A stretch of DNA of 8,418 nt from Gemmatimonadota bacterium. GTDB taxonomy: Bacteria; Gemmatimonadota; Gemmatimonadetes; Gemmatimonadales; GWC2-71-9. The stretch covers positions 1 to 8,418 of the forward strand of contig JAOUDR010000099.1 of assembly GCA_029859185.1 (NCBI GenBank). Direction: 5' to 3'. Positions within the stretch are counted from its first letter, which is position 1; each line of letters begins with the position of its first letter. Under the pieces are notes generated by a model. That model had not been told where the DNA came from. It searched no databases and saw only the letters and a program-made list of their open reading frames with translations. The position numbers and the translations under genes are program-made. This document shows, one piece after another, positions 1 through 6,649 of this stretch.

Positions 1-3000
1 CGATCAGGGTCAGGACGGTGGCGAACGACAGCCCGACGATGACCGCGACCGCCATCTGGCCCCACCACGCCGCCTGTTCGCCACCCCAGTAGAAGTCCGG
101 CCGCAGCGACGAGTAGAGGCCGATGAAGTCGAAGTTCATGCCGATGCCCAGTGGGACCAGGCCCAGGACCGTCGTGATGGCCGTGAGGATCACCGGTCGG
201 AACCGGGTGCGCCCCGCCTTCACCACCGCTTCCCGGCGCGTGAGCCCGTCCCGCTCGCGCAGAATGTCGGTGTAGTCGATGAGCACGATGGCGTTGTTGA
301 CCGCGACGCCCGCGAGACTGATCACCCCGACCCCGGACATGATGATGCCGAACGGCATCCGGAACACGATCAATCCCACTAGCACCCCAATGGTGGACAG
401 CAACACGGACGTCAGGATGATCAGCGGCTTGGTGACGGAGTCGAACTGCCAGACCAGGATGAACCCCATCAGGAGGAGTGCCACGACAAAGGCCCCGGAC
501 AGGAACTGCTCCGCCTCCTGCTGATCCTCCTGCTGCCCGCCCCAGCGCGCCACGTATCCAGGTGGGAGCTGTTCCTCGAACCCCGCGAGCACCGTCTGGA
601 CCTCCGCGAGCACGGCGTTCTGGTTGTAGCCTGCGCGGACATCCGCGCGGACCGTCGCCACGCGGTCCAGGTCCTTCCGCCGCACGTCGCTGAACCCGGT
701 GCTGACCCGGAGGGTCGCCACCGAGGAAAGCGGCACCTGTCCCCCGTCCTCCGGCACGAGCGTCAGGTCGTCGAGGGCATCGAGATTCTCGCGATACTGC
801 GGTGCCAGGCGCACCGTGATGTCGTATTCGTTCTTCCCATCGCGGAACTTCGAGGCTTCGACGCCGTTGATGGCGGCCCGCACCACCCGACCGATTTGCG
901 CCGTATTCAATCCGTAGAGCGCCGCCCGTTCACGATCCACGTCCACGACGAGTTCCGGCCGACCGGCCGCCATGTCGCTTTCGAGCCCATCCAGCCGCGC
1001 AAAGACCGGCGACTGCTCCAGCATCGCGACCACACGGTCGGCCAGCACCCGCAGCGTATCGGCATCCTCCCCGATGATCTCGAGCGCGATCGCCGCACCC
1101 GTGGGCGGACCCTCCTGCGGGCGTTCCACCGTGACGTCCGCTCCCGCGATCTCCGTTCCCACGGTCTCGCGCATCCGCTCCATGGTGATGAAGGCTTCCA
1201 CCGCGCGGTCCTGGTAGTCCACGAAGTTCACGGCGATCGTCCCCAGATGCGTGCCGTTGGACGCGCCGAAATCATTGGCGACGCGCGACCCGATGGTGCT
1301 GACCACCGACTCGAAATCCCCGCGCCCGGCGAGACCACCCAGCTCGGTCTCGATCCGCCGTCCGACCTGATCGGTCTGCTCCACCCGCGTCCCGACCGGC
1401 CCCTCGATCTGCACGTAGACCGTCTTCGGCGGGATGTCTTCCGGGAAGAACTCCACGCCCAGGCTGAACGCCTGGAAGGCGCCCAGGGTGAGCAGCAGCA
1501 CGCCGAACGCACCGGCCAACATCACCGCCCGATGATCGAGCGCCCAGCGGAGCCGCCGCTCGTAGTCGTCGATCACCGCCGGGATCAGGGATGTCATGAA
1601 CCAGCGGCTGACGGGCGTCCCCACGAACCGGTGAAAGCCATAGAGGCCGGCCGCGGTCAGCCCCAGCAGGACCGCCGTGAGCCAGTTCGAAGCAAGCAGC
1701 AGCAGCGCCGCCACCGCCGCCAGCCCGATCAGGAGTCCCTTGGCCGTCTTGGTCAGCGGGCGTGACGGCGCCGTTTCCAGCTCGAGAAACTGTCCGCACA
1801 GGCTCGGGATGATCACCAGCGCCACGAACAGCGACGAGCTGAGCGTGATGATCAACGTGAGGGGCAGGTACTTCATGAACTCGCCAACGATGCCGGGCCA
1901 GAACGCCATCGGCAGGAACGCCGCCAGCGTCGTGGCCGTCGAGGCGATGATCGGGATGGCCACCTCACCGACCGCGAACTTGGCCGCGCTCTGGCGGTCC
2001 CAGCCCTGCTCCCGGAACCGGTAGATGTTCTCCGTGATCACGATCGCGTTGTCCACCAGCATCCCGAGCGCCAGGATGAGGCTGAACAGTACGACCATGT
2101 TCATCGTGAACCCGGCCGCCTGCATCACGAGAAACGACACCAGCATGGACAGCGGGATCGCGAGCCCCACGAACCACGCCGTCCGGAGGCCGAGGAAGAA
2201 CAGCAGGACGGCCACGACCAGGATGAGTCCCGAGATGATGTTGTTCTCGAGGTTGGCCACCATGCTGGCGATATCCGCCGACTGATCGGAGGTGATCGTC
2301 ACGACGGTGCCCGGCGGGAAGGTCGGCTCGACCCGCGCAATCGCGGCCCGCACCTCGTCGGCGGTCTCGATGATGTTCTCGCCGGTGCGCTTCTTGACCG
2401 CCAGGGACACGACGTCGTTGCCGTCCAGGCGTGCGTAGGAATCGCGATCCTTGAAGCCGAAGTCCACCGTCGCGACGTCGCGGACGTACACGGCGCGGCC
2501 GCTGCGGGTCTGCACCACGATGTCCGCGATCGGCGCCGTCGTCTCGAACTCGCCCGGCACGCGCACGAGGTACTTCATTTCCCCCACGTCGATCCCACCG
2601 CCGGGCGTGGTGACGTTCTCCTTCTGGATCGCCTCCACGACATCGTCGAACGCGAGGTCGTAGAACTTCAGCTTGGCGAGGTCCACTTCCACCCTGACCT
2701 CGCGCTCGAGGCCGCCCGAGAGCTGCACCTCGATCACGCTGGAGATCTGCTCGAGCTCGTCCTGGAGATCCTCGGCCACTTCCCGCAACCGGACGAGGCT
2801 GTACGGCCCCGACACGTTCACCTGCATGATGGGGAACTGCGCGAAGTTGATCTCGATGATCTGCGGCTCCTCTGCCGCGTCCGGCAGGTCCGGCCTGGCG
2901 ATGTCGACCTTCTCCCGCACGCGGGCGAGCGCATCCTCCATGTCGACGCCGGCATTGAACTCGACGTTGATGCTGGAGAAGCCCTCCGTGGAGACGGACG

Positions 3001-3277
3001 TGATTTCCTTGGCGTCGCCGATCGTGTTGAGATCCTCCTCGAGCGGCCGGGTCACCAACGTCTCGATGTCCTTCGGCGCGACCCCTGGATAGATCGTGTT
3101 GACGATGATGTTCGGCACCACGACCTCGGGCGACGCCTCCTTCGGAATCCCGATATACGCGGAGAGCCCCATCACGAAGATGATGGCGGTCAGCACCAGG
3201 ATCATCGTCGGATGATCCACGGCGAAGGAGGAGAGCCGGAACTCCTTGTATTTCGTGCGGTCGAGCGGCGTGCTCAT
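1..3277 (-). CDS. RND-family efflux pump, AcrB-like inner-membrane permease (3' end cut by the window)
   Basis: This is a proton-driven RND (ACR_tran, HAE-1 type) pump that would export hydrophobic or amphiphilic compounds through the adaptor and channel encoded just upstream. Reading the minus strand from ATG at 3277 gives 1092 uninterrupted residues and continues past base 1. TM1 lies at about residues 24-43, then the first periplasmic loop, TM2-6 with the relay motif LVDNAIVITEN (D409, N410), a second large loop after TM7 (from about 582), and TM10 with VNNAIVLID (N994, N995). TM11 keeps RFRPVILT. AcrB has Asp-Asp and Lys at the relay sites, so one Asp and the Lys are replaced by Asn. There are about 40 extra residues, largely hydrophobic (514-548), between TM6 and TM7, and an aromatic-rich loop (1047-1073) before TM12. 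Probably only the last few dozen residues are missing. The start overlaps the adaptor stop (ATGA), with a GGAAGGA ribosome site at 3284-3290. Family assignment is firm; the substrate is unknown. Confidence 0.95.
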   Translation of the reverse strand, partial: MSTPLDRTKYKEFRLSSFAVDHPTMILVLTAIIFVMGLSAYIGIPKEASPEVVVPNIIVNTIYPGVAPKDIETLVTRPLEEDLNTIGDAKEITSVSTEGFSSINVEFNAGVDMEDALARVREKVDIARPDLPDAAEEPQIIEINFAQFPIMQVNVSGPYSLVRLREVAEDLQDELEQISSVIEVQLSGGLEREVRVEVDLAKLKFYDLAFDDVVEAIQKENVTTPGGGIDVGEMKYLVRVPGEFETTAPIADIVVQTRSGRAVYVRDVATVDFGFKDRDSYARLDGNDVVSLAVKKRTGENIIETADEVRAAIARVEPTFPPGTVVTITSDQSADIASMVANLENNIISGLILVVAVLLFFLGLRTAWFVGLAIPLSMLVSFLVMQAAGFTMNMVVLFSLILALGMLVDNAIVITENIYRFREQGWDRQSAAKFAVGEVAIPIIASTATTLAAFLPMAFWPGIVGEFMKYLPLTLIITLSSSLFVALVIIPSLCGQFLELETAPSRPLTKTAKGLLIGLAAVAALLLLASNWLTAVLLGLTAAGLYGFHRFVGTPVSRWFMTSLIPAVIDDYERRLRWALDHRAVMLAGAFGVLLLTLGAFQAFSLGVEFFPEDIPPKTVYVQIEGPVGTRVEQTDQVGRRIETELGGLAGRGDFESVVSTIGSRVANDFGASNGTHLGTIAVNFVDYQDRAVEAFITMERMRETVGTEIAGADVTVERPQEGPPTGAAIALEIIGEDADTLRVLADRVVAMLEQSPVFARLDGLESDMAAGRPELVVDVDRERAALYGLNTAQIGRVVRAAINGVEASKFRDGKNEYDITVRLAPQYRENLDALDDLTLVPEDGGQVPLSSVATLRVSTGFSDVRRKDLDRVATVRADVRAGYNQNAVLAEVQTVLAGFEEQLPPGYVARWGGQQEDQQEAEQFLSGAFVVALLLMGFILVWQFDSVTKPLIILTSVLLSTIGVLVGLIVFRMPFGIIMSGVGVISLAGVAVNNAIVLIDYTDILRERDGLTRREAVVKAGRTRFRPVILTAITTVLGLVPLGIGMNFDFIGLYSSLRPDFYWGGEQAAWWGQMAVAVIVGLSFATVLTLI

Positions 3278-4386
3278 GCGGAGTCCTTCCGGGCCGGCCC
3301 CTCGGGAGGGGCGTCCGCGTTCACGATGCGCACGCGACTGCCATCGTCGACGATCTGCTGCCCGATCGTGACGAGGAGGTCGCCGGGCTCCAGACCGTCC
3401 GTGATCACGACGTGATTACCCGCACTCGCTCCCACGGTGACGGGGCGGCGCCGCGCGACCGGTCGGCCGCCTTCGTCGGCGACGACGAACACCTCGAACC
3501 CGTCTTCCGTGCGCAGCACCACCTGCTGTGGGACCACCACGACATCCGTCAACCGGTCACGTGCCACCTGGACATTCGCGATCATCCGGGGCTTGATCCG
3601 GGAACCGGGATTGTCCAGCACCAGCTCGATCGGGATCGTGCGGTTCACCGGGTCGACGCTGGCCCCGACGTACCGAATGCGTCCGCTGAAGACCTCGCCG
3701 GGCAACACGTCGAACGTCACGTCGGCGCGCGCGCCGACGGCCACCGCGAGCGCATAGCGCTCGGGGAACCCGCCCGTCACCTTGACCTGCCGGTATGATA
3801 CGACGCGCGCGATCCGGGCCCCCGGCATGACCATCTCCCCGACTTCAGCGTACTTCTCATCGAAGATGCCGGCGACGGGTGCCCGGATCTTCGTGCGGGC
3901 AAGGCGGGCCTCGAGGGTGTTCAGCCGCGCGTGCGCGACGGCGGCGTTGGTGCGCGCCTGGAGAAAGGCGATCTCACTGCCGAAGCCTTCGTCCTCCCAC
4001 AACCGCCGCTGCCGCTCGTACTGCTCGTCGGCAAGCTGCGCGGACGCAGCCGCCTCGCGCACCTGCGCCGCCAGGATCTCCCCATCCAGCTCCGCGATGA
4101 CGCTGTCCTGCGGCACCCAGTCGCCCTTCGCGACCCGATAGGCCAGGACGCGTCCCGACTCCTCGGCGGAGAGGGTCACGTCATGCATCGCCTCGACCTC
4201 ACCGGTGATCCGAATGAAGTCGTTGAACTGGCTGGTGACCACCGGCGTCACCTCGACGTTGACCACCCGGACCATGTCCTCGTCGGTCGCGTTGGACGCG
4301 CCTTCCGTGGACTGGCACGCCAGGGTCGCGATCCCGATGACCGCCAGAACGCTGATTCGACGCACGTGCATCTTCGGCATCCTCAC
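3274..4386 (-). CDS. RND efflux periplasmic adaptor (membrane-fusion protein, HlyD/AcrA type), probable lipoprotein
   Basis: This adaptor should bridge the RND pump and the outer-membrane channel in the periplasm. The 370-residue protein opens with a basic N-terminus and a hydrophobic stretch ending in ATLAC (Cys24), a somewhat loose lipobox that suggests lipid anchoring to the inner membrane. Next come a biotinyl-lipoyl-like half (about 60-100), a short alpha-helical hairpin rich in Ala, Arg and Glu (about 108-165), the second lipoyl half with the typical RTKIRAPVAGIFDEKYAEVG, then beta-barrel and membrane-proximal domains (VVVPQQVVL, GLEPGDLLV). The short hairpin fits an RND rather than a type I system. 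The start is uncertain. GTG at 4386 overlaps the channel-gene stop (GTGA), matching the 4-nt overlaps at the other junctions. ATG at 4380 lies 2 nt past that stop. ATG at 4371 has a GAGG about 9 nt upstream. All three keep the signal sequence. Confidence 0.93.
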   Translation of the reverse strand: MRMPKMHVRRISVLAVIGIATLACQSTEGASNATDEDMVRVVNVEVTPVVTSQFNDFIRITGEVEAMHDVTLSAEESGRVLAYRVAKGDWVPQDSVIAELDGEILAAQVREAAASAQLADEQYERQRRLWEDEGFGSEIAFLQARTNAAVAHARLNTLEARLARTKIRAPVAGIFDEKYAEVGEMVMPGARIARVVSYRQVKVTGGFPERYALAVAVGARADVTFDVLPGEVFSGRIRYVGASVDPVNRTIPIELVLDNPGSRIKPRMIANVQVARDRLTDVVVVPQQVVLRTEDGFEVFVVADEGGRPVARRRPVTVGASAGNHVVITDGLEPGDLLVTIGQQIVDDGSRVRIVNADAPPEGPARKDSA

Positions 4387-5837
4387 CGGCGGGCCAGTTC
4401 CCCGACGACGTCCACGTCGTCCGGAACCGTGCCCAGCGCGGCATCAAGGTTCGATCGCGCAATCAGGTGCTCGAACACCGCCTGCGCGTAGTTGTACTCC
4501 GATTCCTGCAACGCCAGTTCCGCATCCGTGATCTGGAGCTGTGATCCCAGGCCTTCGCGGTACTCAGCGGACGCGATCTCGAAGCCGCGCTGCGCCTGCG
4601 CCACCGCCCGGTTCTGACTGACGACCCGGGCCTGGGTCTCGGCGATCGCGTCGACGAGCGTCCGCAACTCATTGACCAACTGCTCGCGCGCCAGCTCGAG
4701 CGACGCCCGGTTCTGGTCGATGTAGGCGCGGGCCTGCTGCATCCGCGCCGACTCCCGGAACCCACGGAAGATCGGCAGCTCGATCCGCAGCCCCGCCCAG
4801 GAGGACTGGGTGGTGTTCTCGCCGAAGAAGTTGGGGCTCCCCGCATCCTGCGCGGCGAAGTTGTACGCCCCGAACAGTGAGACCTTGGGGAACAGCTGCG
4901 CCCGCTCGGCCTTGAGCCGCGCCTGCTCGACGGAGATGCCGAGCTCGGCCTGCCGCACGTCGGTCCGCTCGGCCAGAGCCGTCGCGAACACCGAATCGAG
5001 ATCGGCATACCGGAGCGACGGTCCCGACAACGCGATCAGCGCGGCGTTGTCCGGCGAGTTCTCGTCGAGATTGACGACGTTCATTTCCGCCAGGCTTCCC
5101 ACCACTTCGACCGCGCCGTCGGTATCGCGGCCCATGGCGATCAACAAAGTCCGCGTCGTCGACCGCACGGCGTCCTGCGCACGCCGCAGCTGCGGCTCGA
5201 GATTCGCGAGCTGCACCTCGAACCGGAGCACGTCGTATTCGCTGGTGAGCCCGGCGCGGTACCGCGCCTGCGTCTCGGCCAGGGTCGCCCGCACCCGGGT
5301 CACGCTGCTCTGGTTCAGCCGGACGAGCTCGAGCGCCGCCAGCACCTCGAAGTACCGGCGCCGCACCTCCGTCACCACCTGCTGGATCGCGCCACGGGCC
5401 CGCTCCCGCTCCAGCGCGCGATACCGGCCGGCCGCGCCGACCCCGATGAACGCATCCACCTGAAAGAGGGGCTGGCTGACCGTGAACCCGGCGAACCAGT
5501 TGTTCTCGGCCCCGAACTTCACCCCGATCAGACTGTCCGGGGGCGCCCCCGGATCGAAGATGAACGCCGGGAGGAAGTTCTCCTGCACAAGGAAATTCCG
5601 CTGGTAGCTCGCCGTGGCATTGATGTCCGGTAGGACGGTCGCCCACGCCTCCCGTACCTGACCGTCGGCGACCTGCACGGAGGCCCGTGCCTGGCGCACG
5701 GCCGTGTTGCGATCCAGCGCCTCAGCAATGGCATCCGCCATCGTCACTCTGTCAGGCACCTGCGCCGACGCCGCCGGCGCCCCACCGGCGAGCAGCAGCA
5801 CCGCCACCCGGGTAGCCGTCCACCGCCGGGCGCTCAT
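4383..5837 (-). CDS. TolC-like outer-membrane efflux channel (OEP family)
   Basis: This is the outer-membrane exit duct of the tripartite pump, expected to trimerise into a beta-barrel with a long periplasmic alpha-helical tunnel. The 484-residue length is usual for the family. A Sec signal peptide (Arg-rich start, VAVLLLAGG core, APAASA before Gln26) lacks a lipobox Cys, so it resembles TolC more than the lipidated OprM group. After a segment resembling the first OEP helix (MADAIAEALDRNTAVRQA) there are two OEP repeats. Each carries the characteristic Tyr-Arg-x-Gly turn, at Y193 (YRAGLTSEYDVLRFE) and Y426 (YREGLGSQLQITDAELAL), followed by long Glu/Gln/Ala/Arg-rich helices. ATG at 5837 overlaps the regulator stop as ATGA, and GGGAG (5845-5849 on the complementary strand) is a well-placed ribosome site inside the regulator gene. 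This suggests translational coupling. Confidence 0.94.
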   Translation of the reverse strand: MSARRWTATRVAVLLLAGGAPAASAQVPDRVTMADAIAEALDRNTAVRQARASVQVADGQVREAWATVLPDINATASYQRNFLVQENFLPAFIFDPGAPPDSLIGVKFGAENNWFAGFTVSQPLFQVDAFIGVGAAGRYRALERERARGAIQQVVTEVRRRYFEVLAALELVRLNQSSVTRVRATLAETQARYRAGLTSEYDVLRFEVQLANLEPQLRRAQDAVRSTTRTLLIAMGRDTDGAVEVVGSLAEMNVVNLDENSPDNAALIALSGPSLRYADLDSVFATALAERTDVRQAELGISVEQARLKAERAQLFPKVSLFGAYNFAAQDAGSPNFFGENTTQSSWAGLRIELPIFRGFRESARMQQARAYIDQNRASLELAREQLVNELRTLVDAIAETQARVVSQNRAVAQAQRGFEIASAEYREGLGSQLQITDAELALQESEYNYAQAVFEHLIARSNLDAALGTVPDDVDVVGELARR

Positions 5838-6496
5838 GAGTCGTCTCCCGGACGCGAGGCCGGACCCGCGATTCCGCCCCGCAGCAGCGGTCCGAAGGCG
5901 TCCAGGAGCTCGAGGGCCGCGGGCTTATTCTTCCCCTCGCACTCCGGACACCGGCTCAGGCGGCACGACAGCGCCAGCGTCACGATGCCGTGGACGTGCG
6001 CCCACAGGTAGTGCGCCATGATGTCGGGATCGGCCTGCCGCATGGCGCCAGCCGCCATCGCGTCAACGATCGACTGCCGGAAGAACGGATAGCCCGCGCC
6101 GTGGGGCAGCTCCTCGAGCTCCCGCGGATTGGGGCCGGCAATGTTGAAGATCACCCGGAAGTAGGTCTCGTTCTCGACCGCGAACCGCACATACGCACGG
6201 CCGAGCGCCTGCACGCGCTCGAGCGAGCCCGTGGGGTGCGCGAGGGCCGCCTGCTCCATTTCCGCACCGAAGCGCACGAAGGCGTCATTGACCACCCGAT
6301 CCACCAGCGCCTGCTTGTTTGCGAAGTGGTGGTAGATCGCGGTGGCCGACACACCCACCCGCTCCGCCACCGCCCGCATCGAGAGGGCTTCCATCCCCCC
6401 GGCGGCGAGGAGCTCCCGGGTTGCGTCGAGCATCGCCGCTTCCGATCCTCTCGTCTCGGTACCGGCGTCGCTGTGTCCAGCCTGTGTACCAGTCAT
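5834..6496 (-). CDS. TetR/AcrR-family transcriptional regulator with WHG-type C-terminal domain
   Basis: This is a likely ligand-responsive repressor of the efflux operon, of which it is the first gene. The N-terminal DNA-binding domain is plain: helix 1 (MLDATRELLAAGG), then the helix-turn-helix MRAVAERVGVSATAIYHHFANK at about residues 40-61 (numbered from ATG 6496). The ligand domain contains W165-x3-H169-G170 within LWAHVHGIVTLAL, which matches the WHG type of TetR C-terminal domain. It then has three cysteines in the pattern C178-x4-C183-x2-C186 (SCRLSRCPECEGK), unusual for the family and possibly metal- or thiol-responsive. I chose ATG at 6496 (220 residues). In-frame TTG at 6505 and GTG at 6502 lie just upstream, and ATG at 6433 would begin directly at helix 1. 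No good ribosome site precedes 6496. The stop overlaps the channel start by 4 nt. The tandem GTTAAC repeats upstream are the obvious candidate operator. Confidence 0.92.
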   Translation of the reverse strand: MTGTQAGHSDAGTETRGSEAAMLDATRELLAAGGMEALSMRAVAERVGVSATAIYHHFANKQALVDRVVNDAFVRFGAEMEQAALAHPTGSLERVQALGRAYVRFAVENETYFRVIFNIAGPNPRELEELPHGAGYPFFRQSIVDAMAAGAMRQADPDIMAHYLWAHVHGIVTLALSCRLSRCPECEGKNKPAALELLDAFGPLLRGGIAGPASRPGDDS

Positions 6497-6509
6497 GGTC
6501 ACCAATTCA

Positions 6510-6538
6510 GATAGACAAACACTGGTTTACTGCGTTAA
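6510..6538 (-). promoter_or_regulatory. Possible promoter of the efflux operon, overlapping the first GTTAAC unit
   Basis: On the minus strand, TTAACG (6533-6538) and TCTATC (6510-6515) are separated by 17 bp. They match the sigma-70 consensus boxes at 4 of 6 and 3 of 6 positions. Transcription would begin near 6503, leaving only a few bases before ATG 6496. The -35 element lies in the first GTTAAC, so a repressor bound there would block it. The match is weak and the placement is tentative. Confidence 0.25.
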
Positions 6539-6577
6539 CTGAACGACGTTAACCTAACGACGTTAACCATACGAACG
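6528..6577. promoter_or_regulatory. Candidate operator array for the TetR-family regulator
   Basis: TetR-family dimers usually bind short palindromes close to their own promoter. The GTTAAC-based palindromic repeats lie immediately upstream of the regulator gene and between it and the divergent hydrolase, so they could control both. Fourteen-bp spacing is about 1.3 helical turns, so neighbouring dimers would bind on different faces, as seen in TetR members that bind as pairs of dimers. That binding occurs here is an inference from position and symmetry only. Confidence 0.6.
6534..6575. repeat. Three tandem 14-bp repeats, each starting GTTAAC, in the divergent control region
   Basis: GTTAAC occurs at 6534, 6548 and 6562, exactly 14 bp apart. 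The 13-mer AACGACGTTAACC is present twice without change (6542-6554 and 6556-6568). A third, degenerate copy at 6528-6540 matches 9 of 13 positions. Dyads are nested in the array: TAACG-A-CGTTA at 6555-6565, AACG-A-CGTT at 6542-6550, and CGTTA-acc-TAACG at 6547-6559. The tract is more A/T-rich than its surroundings. Confidence 0.9.
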
Positions 6578-6633
6578 CAACCCGTGACGAGTTTCATCGG
6601 GCTCCCCAAGGCCGCCACGCACCGCCCGCGGCC

Positions 6634-6642
6634 TATTATTAT
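6634..6642 (+). promoter_or_regulatory. Probable -10 element (TATTATTAT) for the alpha/beta-hydrolase gene
   Basis: TATTAT occurs in two overlapping registers (6634-6639 and 6637-6642) in otherwise G+C-rich DNA and matches the TATAAT box at 5 of 6 positions. A C7 run (6643-6649) follows and then the ATG at 6650. The start of transcription would fall at about 6646-6650, giving a leaderless or nearly leaderless mRNA. No -35 box is evident upstream. The absence of any Shine-Dalgarno sequence before this ATG supports the reading. Confidence 0.4.
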
Positions 6643-6649
6643 CCCCCCC

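Noticed and set aside
896..1765. Long open frame on the plus strand opposite the RND gene
   Set aside because: Product is rich in Arg, His, Asp and Pro with no recognisable motif. It is antisense to strongly conserved RND sequence and reflects G+C-driven lack of stop codons.
1..3277. Heavy-metal (CzcA/CusA) type RND pump
   Set aside because: The TM4 motif LVDNAIVITEN and the divergence from the metal-type relay fit the hydrophobe/amphiphile branch better, and no metal-binding Met cluster or His-rich segment is seen.
4669..5646. Second long minus-strand frame inside the TolC-like gene
   Set aside because: Gly/Arg/Ala-rich shadow frame. The overlapping frame gives a full OEP protein with signal peptide and both repeats.
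6534..6575. Short CRISPR-like repeat array
   Set aside because: Units are 14 bp with no separate spacers, and they sit in a promoter region. An operator fits far better.
6584..6649. N-terminal extension of the hydrolase from GTG 6584
   Set aside because: The 22 residues include a Pro/Ile run encoded by the TATTATTAT and C7 DNA. No ribosome site is seen, and the hydrolase fold begins just after ATG 6650.
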